A stretch of 64,000 bases of DNA from an uncultured Paracoccaceae bacterium (GTDB taxonomy: Bacteria > Pseudomonadota > Alphaproteobacteria > Rhodobacterales > Rhodobacteraceae). The notes beneath the pieces were generated by a model, which worked only from the letters and a program-made list of their open reading frames with translations, was not told where the DNA came from and searched no databases. Within the stretch, counting starts at the first letter, position 1; each line of letters opens with the position of its first letter. Position numbers and translations under genes: made by a program. The stretch is taken from positions 2,332,032-2,396,031 of the forward strand of contig CANMKS010000001.1 of assembly GCA_947498645.1 (NCBI GenBank), in the 5' to 3' direction. Below, in pieces: positions 10,322-20,557 of the stretch.

Positions 10322-11251
10322 ATGTTACGTTTGTTAACAATCGCGGCCGTTACTGCGGCCATTGCCGTTCCTGCCACAGCGCAAAACCTGACCTATGGCA
10401 ATGCACAACTTGAATTGAACCGCCTCGAATCGGATGGTGACGAGATCAGTTCCAACATTCTGGAAGGCGACGTTGAGTTCAGCGCCGATCAGTTTCTTTT
10501 TGGGGCCGAGGTCAAGTGGCAGGATCTTGAATTCAGTGGTGGCAGTGGCGGTGAAATCACGAATTACAGTGCATTTGGCGCCTACAGCGTTATCCCGGAA
10601 TTCATGATTGGTGCCGGTCTGAACGGGATCGATTTTGACGGGTCAGACATCAGCGGATACGAACTTTTCGCCCAGTACACGACGCCTCAGTTTGGTGTTG
10701 CCGTCAACTACAACAACCCTGACAGCGACAACGACGACTTTTACCTGACGACGGCTTATGTCGAAGGTCAGGTTGCGCCGGCTGTGACGCTTGGGGCCGT
10801 GGTCGAGGCGTTCAACAATGTTGACGATAAGTTCTACGCGCTGACGGCAGAATATGACGACGGGCCAGTTTTCGCGCGTGCCTATTACAATGGAATCACG
10901 GGTGTTGATGGTGGCTTGTTTGGTGTGCGGGGTGCCTACGGTGTTACTGACATGGTGGATGTCACCGCAAGCGTCGAGCGAGGCAGCGAGGATTTTTTTG
11001 GTGACCTGACCACTTATTGGATTGGTGCAGAGTATATGATCTCCGAGGGTCTGGCCGTCGATGGTGCCATAGGCCAGCTGGAAATTGGCAGCACCACGGC
11101 CCAGTTTATCCAGCTTGGTGTTTCCTATGAGGTTGGCGAACGGATGCGTCTTGATCGCAAGGTCAATGATGCCCTGCGCGAAGATCGCAGCAAGGGCATT
11201 GGGGCCATATTCGCGGACGTTGGCATCGGCGCTGGGTTCGGGTTTTTCTAG
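10322..11251 (+). CDS. Putative outer-membrane beta-barrel (porin-like) protein
   Basis: The protein has 309 residues from ATG 10322, preceded by AGAAAGG. A clear Sec signal ends at ATAQN (residues 1-21). The rest is rich in alternating hydrophobic/polar strands and Gly/Asp/Tyr turns typical of beta-barrels, for example AYVEGQVAPAVTLGAVVEAF. A basic patch near the C terminus (RKVNDALREDRSKG) precedes a terminal Phe, a frequent feature of BAM substrates. It resembles short roseobacter porin-like proteins, but I cannot assign a channel specificity. An imperfect hairpin follows the gene. Confidence 0.7.
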   Translation: MLRLLTIAAVTAAIAVPATAQNLTYGNAQLELNRLESDGDEISSNILEGDVEFSADQFLFGAEVKWQDLEFSGGSGGEITNYSAFGAYSVIPEFMIGAGLNGIDFDGSDISGYELFAQYTTPQFGVAVNYNNPDSDNDDFYLTTAYVEGQVAPAVTLGAVVEAFNNVDDKFYALTAEYDDGPVFARAYYNGITGVDGGLFGVRGAYGVTDMVDVTASVERGSEDFFGDLTTYWIGAEYMISEGLAVDGAIGQLEIGSTTAQFIQLGVSYEVGERMRLDRKVNDALREDRSKGIGAIFADVGIGAGFGFF

Positions 11252-11274
11252 GATCCAACCCATGCGGCAAAACG

Positions 11275-11302
11275 GGGCCTGCACATCAGTGTGGGCCCTT
11301 TG
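11275..11302 (+). terminator. Candidate terminator after the porin-like gene
   Basis: An imperfect hairpin (GGGCC TG CACA / TGTG GGCCC, loop TCAG) is followed by a short T-rich stretch, 24 bases after the stop codon. Confidence 0.5.
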
Positions 11303-11513
11303 TTATTGGCCTGAACGGGGGCTTTGATTGCCTGTGCAAACGACGAAGGTGCTGCAAATTTTCACCGAATGATTGCTTTCCCTCAATTCGCCCCCCATAT
11401 GGCACAAAAGCCTGACGTGATCCGGCCAATCGCGGTTGCCAATCAAGGGGCGCGGACATACTGTGCCGCGACTTTACCAAGGCGATACGCCACACGACCA
11501 AAAGGGATGGGAT

Positions 11514-11795
11514 ATGAGACCTGAAGACCTGATTATGCTCCTTCTGATCTTCGCGATCATGTATTTTCTGCTGATCCGTCCGCAGCAGAAAAAACTGAAA
11601 CAGCATACCGCCATGCTTGAGGCGCTGCGCCGCGGCGATCAGATTGTCACGCAGGGTGGCGTGGTCGGAAAAGTTGTCAAAGTGCATGACGACAAGAACG
11701 AGATTGAGGTCGAGATCGCCAAAGGTGTCAACGTCCGCATTATCAAGTCCACCATCGCCACCGTGATGAACAAGACCGAACCGGCAAAAACCTAA
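11514..11795 (+). CDS. yajC: Sec translocon accessory protein YajC
   Basis: The protein has 93 residues from ATG 11514, with AAAGGGATGG upstream. One N-terminal membrane helix (about 6-22, IMLLLIFAIMYFLLIRPQQ) is followed by a soluble basic domain with RRGDQIVTQGGVVGKV, the YajC signature. It is the first gene of yajC-secD-secF and forms the SecDF-YajC accessory complex at the inner membrane. Only about 25 bases separate it from secD. Confidence 0.96.
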   Translation: MRPEDLIMLLLIFAIMYFLLIRPQQKKLKQHTAMLEALRRGDQIVTQGGVVGKVVKVHDDKNEIEVEIAKGVNVRIIKSTIATVMNKTEPAKT

Positions 11796-11819
11796 AACCT
11801 GCCGGAAAAGGCCTCTGTG

Positions 11820-13481
11820 ATGCTCAATATTTCGTTTCCCAAGCTTGTGATGATCTGGCTGACGGTTGTTGTCGGCCTGACATTTGCGATGCCCAACGCC
11901 TTTTATGGCCGGGTTGAGGCCCACAATGATGCGATGGCCATCATTGAAACCGGGCAAACGAACGCAGAGCTTGAGGCTGATGCAGCACTTTGGCCCGGTT
12001 TTCTGCCTTCAAACCTTGTCAATCTGGGCCTTGATCTGCGTGGCGGTGCCCATTTGCTGGTCGAAGTGCAGGTCGAAGACGTGCATGAGTCTTTCCTTGA
12101 AGGGTTCTGGCCGGAAGTACGCGATGTGCTTTTGACGGCGCGTGACACCGTTGGATTTGTCGAGCGTCTGGACAGTGCGCCGACCGAGTTGCGGGTCAGT
12201 ATTTCACAAGCCGAAGGTGCGACCCGTGCCTTTGAACTGGTCCGTGGTCTGGGCCGTCCGGTTACGTCTTTCACAGGCGCCGCCGCCTCGAACATTGATG
12301 TGCGCATTGACGGCACGATCCTGACCATCACGCTCAGCGAAGCAGAGAAAGCCGCATTGGACGAGCGCACGATCCTGCAAACGCTTGAAATCATCCGCCG
12401 CCGGATTGATGAGGTCGGCACCCGCGAACCCACCATCCAACGGCAAGGGGCAGAGCGTATTCTGGTGCAGGTTCCCGGCGTCGGATCGGCCAATGAAATT
12501 ATCGACCTTCTGGGCACCACTGCACAGCTGACCTTTAACCCCGTCCAAGGGCGGGCCAGTGACCCCGACACATCGCCCGGCACAGGCAATATGCTGGTCC
12601 CGTCGCAAGAGCAGGACGGCGTGTTCTATATCCTGGAACGCCGCCCCGTTGTGACTGGCGAAGATCTTGAGAATGCACAGCTTGATTTCGACCAGAATGG
12701 GCGGCCTGCCGTGTCTTTCCGCTTTAACACCTCTGCCGCGCGCAAGTTTGGTGATTTCACGCTGGAAAACATCGGCAGCCCCTTTGCGATTGTGCTGGAT
12801 GATGAGGTGATCTCGGCACCCACAATCCAAAGCCATATTCCCGGCGGGTCCGGCATTATCACTGGTAACTTCACCGTTGAGGAAGCCACCAATCTGGCCG
12901 TTCTGCTGCGTGCCGGTGCCTTGCCTGCCGAGTTGACGTTCCTTGAAGAACGCACGATCGGCCCCGAGCTGGGGCAGGACAGCATTGATGCAGGCAAGAT
13001 TGCCTGCATTGTCGCGGCGATTGCGATTCTTGTTTACATGATCCTGAGCTACGGTCTGTTCGGCGTCTTTGCCAATGTTGCGCTGATCATCAATGTCGGC
13101 CTGATCTTTGGCCTGCTCAGTATCGCCGGTGTCACGCTGACCTTGCCGGGTATTGCGGGTATCGTGCTGACCATCGGTATGGCCGTCGATGCCAACGTGA
13201 TCGTGTTTGAGCGCATCCGCGAGGAACTCAAGACCGCCAAAGGACCGGCCCGCGCGATTGAGTTGGGATATGAGAAGGCGCTGTCGTCCATCATCGACGC
13301 CAATATCACCACATTCATCACTGCTGTTATCTTGCTGGTCATGGGCTCTGGCCCTGTGCAGGGTTTTGCCTGGACGCTGATGTTCGGGATCATGTCATCC
13401 GTTTTCACCGCGATTTTCGTCACCCGATCAATTATCTCGATCTGGTTCGCGCGCGCCCGCCCCAAGACAATCGAGGTTTGA
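11820..13481 (+). CDS. secD: Protein translocase subunit SecD
   Basis: The protein has 553 residues from ATG 11820; a GTG directly upstream at 11817 is an alternative, and the ribosome site AAAGG fits the ATG better. One N-terminal helix precedes a large periplasmic domain with LGLDLRGGAHLLVEV and the P1-head region. Five more helices follow at the C terminus (about 395-550), including GIVLTIGMAVDANVIVFERI, the conserved SecD/RND motif. SecD uses the proton gradient to aid release of translocated proteins. It lies one base before secF. Confidence 0.97.
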   Translation: MLNISFPKLVMIWLTVVVGLTFAMPNAFYGRVEAHNDAMAIIETGQTNAELEADAALWPGFLPSNLVNLGLDLRGGAHLLVEVQVEDVHESFLEGFWPEVRDVLLTARDTVGFVERLDSAPTELRVSISQAEGATRAFELVRGLGRPVTSFTGAAASNIDVRIDGTILTITLSEAEKAALDERTILQTLEIIRRRIDEVGTREPTIQRQGAERILVQVPGVGSANEIIDLLGTTAQLTFNPVQGRASDPDTSPGTGNMLVPSQEQDGVFYILERRPVVTGEDLENAQLDFDQNGRPAVSFRFNTSAARKFGDFTLENIGSPFAIVLDDEVISAPTIQSHIPGGSGIITGNFTVEEATNLAVLLRAGALPAELTFLEERTIGPELGQDSIDAGKIACIVAAIAILVYMILSYGLFGVFANVALIINVGLIFGLLSIAGVTLTLPGIAGIVLTIGMAVDANVIVFERIREELKTAKGPARAIELGYEKALSSIIDANITTFITAVILLVMGSGPVQGFAWTLMFGIMSSVFTAIFVTRSIISIWFARARPKTIEV

Positions 13482-13482
13482 T

Positions 13483-14451
13483 ATGCGCTTAAGACTGGTT
13501 CGCGAAAACACATCAATCGATTTCTTCAGCCGCGCCCGCATCTGGCTGGGAATTTCGATGGTCCTTATGGTCGTTGCCTTTGCCTCGTTCACGATCCAGG
13601 GGCTGAACTACGGCATCGACTTCCAGGGCGGGACAAGCATCCGGACCCAATCCGAGCAACCGATTGATGTTGCCGCCTATCGCGCGGCGCTGGATCCGCT
13701 GGAACTGGGCGATGTTTCAATCGCCGAGGTGTTTGATCCGTCCTTTGAGGAAAATCAGAACGTTGCGATGGTGCGTATTCAGGCGCAGGAAGGTGATGAG
13801 CGTATCGCGTCCGAGACGATTGAAGCGATCCAAGAAGCGTTGCGCACAATTGATCCGGGTATGACATTTCCATCGGTCGAATCCGTTGGCCCCAAAGTAT
13901 CAGGCGAATTGATCCAGACCGCGGTTATTGCGGTGGCTTTGGCCGTTGTTGCGATCCTGCTTTATATCTGGCTGCGTTTTGAGTGGCAGTTCGCCATCGG
14001 TGCGGTGCTGGCGCTCAGCCATGACGTGATCCTGACCATCGGCATCTTCTCGGAGCTTCAGATCAAGTTTGATCTGGCCATCATTGCGGCCTTGCTGACC
14101 ATCGTGGGCTATTCGATCAACGACACGGTGATCGTGTTTGACCGCGTCCGGGAAAACCTGCGCAAGTACAAGAAAAAGGACCTCAAGGAGGTTCTGAACA
14201 TCTCGATCAATGAGACGCTGAGCCGGACATTGATGACCTCGGTGACAACCTTGTTGGCGCTGATTGCCCTCATTGTGTTGGGCGGTGATGTGATCCGTGG
14301 TTTCGTCTTTGCGATGATCTGGGGCGTGATCATCGGCACGTACTCCTCGATCTTCGTCGCTTCGGCCATTCTGCTGGTGCTGGGGGTCAAGCGGGACTGG
14401 TCCAAGAAAGACCCAAGTGCGGGCACGAAATACGGGCATATCGACACCTGA
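13483..14451 (+). CDS. secF: Protein translocase subunit SecF
   Basis: The protein has 322 residues. An N-terminal helix is followed by GIDFQGGTSIRTQ in the periplasmic loop, then five C-terminal helices carrying GYSINDTVIVFDRVRENLR and the SecF-type ISINETLSRTLMTSVTTLL. It is the partner of SecD and is co-transcribed with it (one-base spacing). The next gene starts 13 bases downstream, so the Sec genes and the ccm genes may form one transcript. Confidence 0.97.
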   Translation: MRLRLVRENTSIDFFSRARIWLGISMVLMVVAFASFTIQGLNYGIDFQGGTSIRTQSEQPIDVAAYRAALDPLELGDVSIAEVFDPSFEENQNVAMVRIQAQEGDERIASETIEAIQEALRTIDPGMTFPSVESVGPKVSGELIQTAVIAVALAVVAILLYIWLRFEWQFAIGAVLALSHDVILTIGIFSELQIKFDLAIIAALLTIVGYSINDTVIVFDRVRENLRKYKKKDLKEVLNISINETLSRTLMTSVTTLLALIALIVLGGDVIRGFVFAMIWGVIIGTYSSIFVASAILLVLGVKRDWSKKDPSAGTKYGHIDT

Positions 14452-14464
14452 AATGGGGTGAGCC

Positions 14465-14818
14465 ATGCGATTGAATGAAATCGACTACAACGATGCAGTG
14501 CCCATAGATGCCTATGGGCCCGGCTTCTTTCGTGTGGGCGGCAAGAAATACGAGGGTGCTGTGCTTGTATCCCCCGCAGGTGTTGTGGCCTGGGGTGGTT
14601 ACGACGACACCGACAATGCGCTGGCGCTCAGCGATCAGATTGATGTGCTGTTTGTGGGCACCGGGGCCGAGATTGCCCATCCTGACAAAACCTTCCGCAC
14701 CACAATGGAAGAGGCTGGGATCGGGGTTGAGGCTATGGCATCCCCTGCTGCCTGTCGCACCTATAATGTTCTGTTGTCGGAAGGGCGCCGCGTTGCGGTG
14801 GCCTTGCTGCCTGTCTGA
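14465..14818 (+). CDS. Mth938-like domain protein
   Basis: The protein has 117 residues. The motif GPGFFRVGGKKYEGAVLVSP and the following segment match the small Mth938/DUF498 family (relatives of mitochondrial NDUFAF3 and AAMDC). In alphaproteobacteria it is commonly located next to secDF, as here. Human NDUFAF3 is a complex I assembly factor; the bacterial role is not established. The stop codon is followed directly by the ATG of ccmA with no gap. Confidence 0.85.
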   Translation: MRLNEIDYNDAVPIDAYGPGFFRVGGKKYEGAVLVSPAGVVAWGGYDDTDNALALSDQIDVLFVGTGAEIAHPDKTFRTTMEEAGIGVEAMASPAACRTYNVLLSEGRRVAVALLPV

Positions 14819-15433
14819 ATGCTGCGTGTCACTGATCTGAGTTGCGAACGCGGTGGATTGCCGGTTTTGACCGGCATCGGTTTTGAGGTCGCGGCAGGGC
14901 AGGCGCTGATTCTGCGTGGTCCCAATGGCATTGGCAAGACAACGCTGTTGCGCACTTTGGCGGGGTTGCAGCCTGCCGTTGCCGGCACTGTGACCTTTCC
15001 AGAGGATGAAGGCGCTTATGCCAGCCATGCTGACGGGATCAAAACCGCGTTGAGCGTCACAGAGAACCTGAGGTTCTGGGCTGATGTCTACGGGGCCGCC
15101 TTGCCCGGTGATATTCTTGAGACATTCGATTTGGCGGATCTGGCGGACCGTCTGGGCGGCACGTTGTCCGCCGGGCAGAAACGCCGCCTTGGGTTGGCGC
15201 GCTTGGGCGTGATCGGACGCAAGGTGTTGTTTCTGGATGAACCGACGGTGTCGCTCGATGGGTTCTCGGTCAAGCTCTTTGCCAAATGGTTGCAAGAAAC
15301 GCATCTGGCAGGCGGTGGTGTTGCGGTGATCGCAACGCATATCGATCTGGGGCTGAAAGCACCCGAACTGGACCTGACCCCGTTCAAGGCGGATGTGGAC
15401 GCGGGCGGCGGCATGGATGAGGCGTTCTTGTGA
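14819..15433 (+). CDS. ccmA: Heme exporter ATP-binding protein CcmA
   Basis: This is the ATPase of the CcmABCD complex, which releases holo-CcmE during cytochrome c maturation (System I). The 204 residues contain Walker [13 protein letters not shown] (about 39-50), ABC signature LSAGQKRR and Walker B VLFLDEPT. The length is that of CcmA, shorter than most ABC ATPases. It overlaps ccmB by four bases. Confidence 0.96.
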   Translation: MLRVTDLSCERGGLPVLTGIGFEVAAGQALILRGPNGIGKTTLLRTLAGLQPAVAGTVTFPEDEGAYASHADGIKTALSVTENLRFWADVYGAALPGDILETFDLADLADRLGGTLSAGQKRRLGLARLGVIGRKVLFLDEPTVSLDGFSVKLFAKWLQETHLAGGGVAVIATHIDLGLKAPELDLTPFKADVDAGGGMDEAFL

Positions 15434-16086
15434 TCGCGCTGCTTTTGCGTGACCTGCGTTTGGCCGTGCGGGCCGGGGGCGGCTTTGGACTTGGGCTTGC
15501 GTTCTTCTTGATCGTGGTGGTGCTGGTGCCTTTTGGCGTGGGGCCGGACACGGCTGTCCTGTCGCGCATCGCACCCGGCATTCTCTGGGTTGCGTCTCTG
15601 CTGGCCGCGCTCCTGTCGCTCGACCGGATTTTCGCGCTGGACTATGAGGATGGATCGCTGGCGCTGCTCGCCACATCGCCACTGCCCCTGGAAGGGGCGG
15701 CGATGATGAAGGCGCTGGCACATTGGGTCACAACCGGCCTGCCGCTGACGCTGGCGGCCCCTGCATTGGGGTTTCTGCTCAGCCTCGCGCCCGAGGCTTA
15801 CGCCTACCTGTTTCTTTCACTTCTGATCGGTACGCCGGCCCTCTCGATGATCGGCACCTTTGGGGCGGCGCTGACGGTTGGTTTGCGGCGCGGGGGCTTG
15901 TTGCTGTCACTTCTGGTCTTGCCGCTTTACGTCCCCACGCTGCTTTTCGGGGCAGAGGCCGTGCGGCGCGGCGCAGATGGGCTCGACCCAAGTGGTGCGT
16001 TGATGCTGATGGGGGGGATCACGGCAGGGTGCTTTGCTTTGCTGCCTTTCGCGACTGCGGCAGTGTTGCGCATCAATCTGCGGTGA
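15430..16086 (+). CDS. ccmB: Heme exporter membrane protein CcmB
   Basis: The 218 residues form about six membrane helices. It starts inside the last codon of ccmA (four-base overlap, GTGA), which supports translational coupling. The segment [20 protein letters not shown] is characteristic of CcmB. With CcmA it forms the membrane part of the ABC complex at the cytoplasmic membrane. Confidence 0.95.
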   Translation: MIALLLRDLRLAVRAGGGFGLGLAFFLIVVVLVPFGVGPDTAVLSRIAPGILWVASLLAALLSLDRIFALDYEDGSLALLATSPLPLEGAAMMKALAHWVTTGLPLTLAAPALGFLLSLAPEAYAYLFLSLLIGTPALSMIGTFGAALTVGLRRGGLLLSLLVLPLYVPTLLFGAEAVRRGADGLDPSGALMLMGGITAGCFALLPFATAAVLRINLR

Positions 16087-16128
16087 TCGGGGATTGAGGG
16101 TGTTCAGCGGGCAGGATAGATAAGCAAA

Positions 16129-16857
16129 ATGTCGATGTGGGAATACGCCAATCCGAAACGGTTTATGGGCTGGACCCGGCCTGTGTTGCCGTGGACCTTT
16201 GGCCTTGCGGGGCTGTGCGTTGTGGTGGGATTGATCTGGGGGTTTTTCTTTACGCCAGACGATTTCCGCCAAGGTTCAACCGTCAAGATCATCTATCTGC
16301 ATGTGCCTGCCGCCTTGATGGCGATCAATGCGTGGATCATGATGCTTGTGGCGTCCTTGATTTGGGTCGTGCGCAGGCACCACGTGTCAGCGCTGGCGGC
16401 ACGCGCCGCAGCGCCGGTGGGTGTGGTGTTCACGCTGATCGCTCTCTTCACGGGTGGCATCTGGGGCCAACCGATGTGGGGGACCTATTGGGCATGGGAT
16501 CCGCGCCTGACGTCTTTCCTGATCCTGTTTCTGTTCTATCTGGGCTACATTGCACTTTGGGAGGCGATTGAAGACCCGGACACCGCTGCGGACCTCACCT
16601 CGGTTCTTTGCATGGTTGGATCGGTCTTTGCGATCCTGTCACGCTATGCGGTGCTGTTCTGGAACCAGGGGTTGCACCAGGGGGCGTCGCTGTCGCTGGA
16701 CAAGGAAGAAAACGTAGCGGATGTCTTTTGGTTTCCGCTGTTGGTCTGTATCGCGGGGTTTGTGCTGCTCTTTATTGCATTGGTGCTGATGCGCACCCGC
16801 ACCGAAATTCGCGCGCGCCGCATCCGCGCGCTGGAAGCGAGGGCGCGCCGTGCCTGA
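16129..16857 (+). CDS. ccmC: Heme handling protein CcmC
   Basis: The protein has 242 residues and six helices. The WWD-type heme-handling motif is present as GTYWAWDPRLTS (about residues 120-131), flanked by conserved His residues in loops (LHVPAA and NQGLHQG). CcmC delivers heme to the chaperone CcmE on the periplasmic side. ccmE is not in this window. The 3' end overlaps ccmD by eight bases. Confidence 0.96.
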   Translation: MSMWEYANPKRFMGWTRPVLPWTFGLAGLCVVVGLIWGFFFTPDDFRQGSTVKIIYLHVPAALMAINAWIMMLVASLIWVVRRHHVSALAARAAAPVGVVFTLIALFTGGIWGQPMWGTYWAWDPRLTSFLILFLFYLGYIALWEAIEDPDTAADLTSVLCMVGSVFAILSRYAVLFWNQGLHQGASLSLDKEENVADVFWFPLLVCIAGFVLLFIALVLMRTRTEIRARRIRALEARARRA

Positions 16858-16993
16858 CTTGGGTGAATATGCTGTTGAAGTGTCGGCCGCCTATGGGGTG
16901 AGCATCCTGTTGTTACTGGCGATTATCGCGATCAGCTGGCGCCGTTACGTGCGTGTGCGCGCGGCCTTGGAGGCGGTTGAGAAGAATGGCTAA
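16850..16993 (+). CDS. ccmD: Heme exporter small subunit CcmD
   Basis: This is a short frame of 47 residues with a GTG start, overlapping ccmC by eight bases at its 5' end and ccmG by eight bases at its 3' end. It has an N-terminal acidic stretch (PDLGEYAVEVSAAYG), one helix (VSILLLLAIIAISW) and a basic C terminus, the usual make-up of CcmD, which stabilises the CcmC-CcmE adduct. Position between ccmC and ccmG makes the call secure despite its size. Confidence 0.9.
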   Translation: MPDLGEYAVEVSAAYGVSILLLLAIIAISWRRYVRVRAALEAVEKNG

Positions 16994-17522
16994 AGTCTCG
17001 CCTCTGATGATCTTGCCGCCGGTGATCTTTGCGGCCTTTGCCGGGTTGGCGCTTGCCGGGATGCTGCGCGACAACCCTGATGAGATGCCATCGACCTTTG
17101 TTGGCAATCAAGCCCCACCTGTACCGGTTGAGGCGGTGCAGGGCACAGTGCAGCTGACCGACGATGACTTGCGATCAGGCGAGGTGACCATCGTGAATTT
17201 CTGGGCCAGCTGGTGCCCGCCATGCCGTGCCGAGCATCCGAATTTGCTGGATTTGGCGGCGCAGGGCTACCGCGTTGCGGGGATCAATTTCCGGGATCAG
17301 CAGGAACAGGCCGCGCCCTATCTGGCGGAGTATGAAGATCCGTTCTTTGCCACCGGCTTTGATGAGCGGGGCAGGGTGGCGATTGACTGGGGCGTGACCG
17401 CGCCGCCGGAGACGTTCATCGTTGATGGGGACGGGACGGTGTTGTTCCGGTTCGTCGGCCCCTTGGTGGGGTCTGACTACGAACAGCGGTTTTTGCCGGA
17501 GTTGGCGAAGGCGGTGGAATAG
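16986..17522 (+). CDS. ccmG: Thiol:disulfide interchange protein CcmG/DsbE
   Basis: The protein has 178 residues from ATG 16986. A single N-terminal helix anchors a periplasmic thioredoxin fold with active site WASWCPPCRAEHP (Cys pair about 79 and 82) and the cis-Pro region GVTAPPETFIVD, both typical of CcmG. It keeps apocytochrome c cysteines reduced for heme ligation. It is the last gene of the ccm run and is followed by the 42-bp palindrome. An upstream ATG at 16953 would lie deep in ccmD and is not used. Confidence 0.95.
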   Translation: MAKVSPLMILPPVIFAAFAGLALAGMLRDNPDEMPSTFVGNQAPPVPVEAVQGTVQLTDDDLRSGEVTIVNFWASWCPPCRAEHPNLLDLAAQGYRVAGINFRDQQEQAAPYLAEYEDPFFATGFDERGRVAIDWGVTAPPETFIVDGDGTVLFRFVGPLVGSDYEQRFLPELAKAVE

Positions 17523-17533
17523 GTACATATGCG

Positions 17534-17575
17534 CGTGGGTTTCACCCACCCTACGTAGGGTGGGTGAAACCCACG
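17534..17575. repeat. Perfect 42-bp palindrome (REP-like element)
   Basis: Both 21-base arms are exact reverse complements with no loop; the centre is TACGTA at 17552-17557. The core GGGTGGGTGAAACCCAC resembles short palindromic extragenic repeats scattered in many bacterial genomes. It sits between the convergent ccmG and acnA genes, directly before a second hairpin. It could act as a bidirectional transcription block or mRNA 3'-end stabiliser. Confidence 0.85.
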
Positions 17576-17585
17576 TCTAAATGCA

Positions 17586-17617
17586 AAAAAGCCCGGTCGC
17601 AATGACCGGGCTTTTGC
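17586..17617. terminator. Bidirectional terminator between ccmG and acnA
   Basis: A 12-bp stem AAAAGCCCGGTC / GACCGGGCTTTT with a five-base loop has A-rich and T-rich flanks, so it can end transcription on both strands, chiefly that of acnA whose stop is 18 bases away. Confidence 0.85.
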
Positions 17618-17634
17618 TGTTCCGCGAACGGGAC

Positions 17635-20325
17635 TTAAGCAGCCTTCGCCAAGTTCCGAAGTACATAGTGCAGCACGCCACCGTTTTCGATGTACTCGAT
17701 CTCAACAGCGGTATCGATGCGGCATTTCACGGTGATATCTTTGACCGACCCGTCGGCCATTGTGATCTGTGCTGTCATCTCTTGCAGTGGTTTGACGTCC
17801 GCGAGCCCGGTGATGGTCACCGTTTCCTCGCCTGTCAGACCCAGCGATTTGCGGGTGTCGCCGCCGGTGAATTCGAATGGCACCACGCCCATTCCAACAA
17901 GGTTGGAACGGTGGATGCGTTCAAAGTTCTCAGCGATCACAGCCTTGACGCCCAACAGGGCTGTACCCTTGGCCGCCCAGTCACGCGATGACCCTGCACC
18001 ATATTGTTCGCCCGCAAAGACAACCAGCGGTGTTCCATTGGCCTGATGCGCCATGGCGGCGTCAAAGATCGCCGTCTGATTGCCGTCGGGCCCTTTGGTG
18101 TAGCCGCCTTCGACCCCATCCAGCATTTCGTTCTTGATGCGGATGTTGGCGAATGTGCCGCGCATCATCACCTCGTGGTTGCCGCGGCGCGATCCGTAAG
18201 AGTTGAATTCGCGCACAGGCACCTGCCGTTCGATCAGGTATTGTCCGGCAGGGGTCGTGTCTTTGAACGAACCTGCTGGGCTGATGTGGTCGGTTGTGAC
18301 CATATCGCCAAGAACGGCAAGGACTTTGGCGTCAACCACATCCTTGATGGATCCCGCCTCTTTGGACATGCCTTGGAAGTATGGCGGGTTCTGGACATAT
18401 GTGGATGTCGCGGGCCAATCATAGGTTTCACCGTCAGAGGTTTCTACCGCCTGCCATTTTTCATCGCCTTTGAAGACGTCAGCGTATTTGCTGATGAACG
18501 CCTCGCGGGTCACGGTTTTTTCGACCAAAGCGTTGATCTCGGCAGAGGTGGGCCAGATATCTTTCAGGAACACGTCACTGCCGTCCTTGTCCTGCCCCAG
18601 CGGGTCACTGGACAGGTCGATGTCCATTGTACCTGCCAGCGCATACGCGACAACCAGCGGCGGAGAGGCAAGGTAGTTGGCCCGCACGTCGGGCGAAATC
18701 CGCCCTTCGAAGTTCCGGTTACCGGACAGCACCGATGTGGCGACCAGATCACCTTCGGCAATCGCGTCGGACAGTTCTTTCTGGATCGGGCCAGAGTTGC
18801 CGATGCAGGTTGTGCAGCCATAACCCACAAGGTTGAAGCCGATCTTGTCGAGGTCGTCTTGCAGGCCAGCGGCCTCCAGATACTCTGAAACGACCTGCGA
18901 ACCAGGGGCCAGCGATGTTTTGACCCAAGGCTTGCGATCCAGACCCAAAGCAGCCGCTTTGCGTGCCACAAGGCCCGCGCCGATCATAACGTAGGGGTTG
19001 GATGTGTTGGTGCAGGATGTGATCGAGGCGATCACGACCTTTCCGCTTTCCATGGTGTAGTCTTCGCCGGCGACGGCGACTTTCTTGCCCATTGGCCGCT
19101 TGAAGGTATTTTCCATCTCGTTGGCAAACGCGGTCTTGGCGTTGGTCAATGCCACATAGTCCTGCGGGCGCTTGGGGCCCGAGATTGCAGGAACGATTGT
19201 ACCCATGTCGAGGTGCAGCGTGTCGGTGTAGATGGGTGCATAATCATCGCCCCGCCAGAAACCGTTTTCCTTGGCGTAGGCTTCGACCAATGCGATGCGG
19301 TCTTCGTCGCGGCCTGTGTTGCGCAGATAGCGCAGGGTTTCGTTGTCGATAGGGAAAAAGCCACACGTCGCACCATATTCCGGTGCCATGTTGGCAATCG
19401 TTGCACGGTCTGCCAGCGGCAGCACGTCGAGACCAGAGCCATAGAATTCAACGAATTTCCCGACAACGCCAAGCTCGCGCAGCATTTCAACGACTTTCAG
19501 CACAAGGTCGGTGCCTGTGGTGCCTTCCACCATTTCGCCGGTCAGCTCAAAGCCCACAACTTCGGGGATCAGCATCGACACCGGTTGCCCCAGCATCGCG
19601 GCTTCCGCCTCGATCCCGCCAACGCCCCAACCAAGAACGGCAAGGCCGTTGACCATGGTGGTGTGACTGTCTGTGCCGACAAGCGTATCTGGGTAGGCGA
19701 CTTCTTCGCCGTTCTGGTCCTTGTCTGTCCAGACGGTCTGCGACAGATACTCAAGGTTCACCTGGTGGCAAATGCCGGTCCCCGGTGGCACAACGCGGAA
19801 GTTGTTGAACGCGCCCTGACCCCATTTCAGGAACTGATAGCGCTCCATGTTCCGTTCATACTCGCGGTCCACGTTCATCTGGAAGGCGCGCGGGTTGCCG
19901 AATTCGTCGATCATCACAGAGTGGTCGATGACCAGATCAACAGGGTTCAGCGGGTTAATCTGCTGAGCGTCGCCGCCCAAAGCCACGATGCCGTCGCGCA
20001 TGGCGGCAAGGTCAACCACGGCAGGGACGCCGGTGAAGTCTTGCATCAGAACGCGCGCAGGGCGGTAGGCAATTTCGCGGGGGTTCTTGCCGCCATTGTC
20101 TGCCCAGGCAGAGAAGGCCTTGATGTCGTCCACGGACACCGAAAAACCGTCGTCTTCGAAACGCAGCAGGTTTTCCAGCACGACCTTGAGCGCCGCCGGC
20201 AGTTTCGAAAAGTCACCCAGGCCCGCGGCTGCTGCCGCCGGAATGGAGTAGTAGGCGACGGACTGGTCCCCAACTGTGAGGGTTTTGCGGGTTTTGGCGG
20301 TGTCTTTGCCGACTGTGATCGTCAT
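17635..20325 (-). CDS. acnA: Aconitate hydratase AcnA
   Basis: This TCA-cycle enzyme interconverts citrate and isocitrate through a [4Fe-4S] cluster. It has 896 residues from ATG 20325, preceded by AAAGGGAA; the longer frame to 20505 lacks a ribosome site. Cluster ligands are seen in [12 protein letters not shown] and [12 protein letters not shown], and the swivel domain has [10 protein letters not shown]. Length and domain order fit the AcnA/IRP1 type, not AcnB. It stands alone in its transcription unit, with terminator hairpins behind it. Confidence 0.98.
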   Translation of the reverse strand: MTITVGKDTAKTRKTLTVGDQSVAYYSIPAAAAAGLGDFSKLPAALKVVLENLLRFEDDGFSVSVDDIKAFSAWADNGGKNPREIAYRPARVLMQDFTGVPAVVDLAAMRDGIVALGGDAQQINPLNPVDLVIDHSVMIDEFGNPRAFQMNVDREYERNMERYQFLKWGQGAFNNFRVVPPGTGICHQVNLEYLSQTVWTDKDQNGEEVAYPDTLVGTDSHTTMVNGLAVLGWGVGGIEAEAAMLGQPVSMLIPEVVGFELTGEMVEGTTGTDLVLKVVEMLRELGVVGKFVEFYGSGLDVLPLADRATIANMAPEYGATCGFFPIDNETLRYLRNTGRDEDRIALVEAYAKENGFWRGDDYAPIYTDTLHLDMGTIVPAISGPKRPQDYVALTNAKTAFANEMENTFKRPMGKKVAVAGEDYTMESGKVVIASITSCTNTSNPYVMIGAGLVARKAAALGLDRKPWVKTSLAPGSQVVSEYLEAAGLQDDLDKIGFNLVGYGCTTCIGNSGPIQKELSDAIAEGDLVATSVLSGNRNFEGRISPDVRANYLASPPLVVAYALAGTMDIDLSSDPLGQDKDGSDVFLKDIWPTSAEINALVEKTVTREAFISKYADVFKGDEKWQAVETSDGETYDWPATSTYVQNPPYFQGMSKEAGSIKDVVDAKVLAVLGDMVTTDHISPAGSFKDTTPAGQYLIERQVPVREFNSYGSRRGNHEVMMRGTFANIRIKNEMLDGVEGGYTKGPDGNQTAIFDAAMAHQANGTPLVVFAGEQYGAGSSRDWAAKGTALLGVKAVIAENFERIHRSNLVGMGVVPFEFTGGDTRKSLGLTGEETVTITGLADVKPLQEMTAQITMADGSVKDITVKCRIDTAVEIEYIENGGVLHYVLRNLAKAA

Positions 20326-20557
20326 GGCGTTCCCTTTCATGGCATATGCGTGAGCAAGGCTATTGGGGGGCTTTTGCCCCATGCCGCAAAGGCAATCAAG
20401 GGGGGCAGGCCAGTTTTTGTATACCATTGCACACAATTTGACGTGTTTCCGCAGGCGTGGTTGAAACATTCCTAACGGTGCCCTCGCAATTCGTTGATTG
20501 GTCATTACAGGAAAAGCTGACTACACCGGACGGACAATCTAAATATCAGGATTAACC

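Noticed and set aside
19213-20475. 420-codon plus-strand open frame
   Set aside because: It is the antisense shadow of acnA, whose cluster-ligand motifs are intact.
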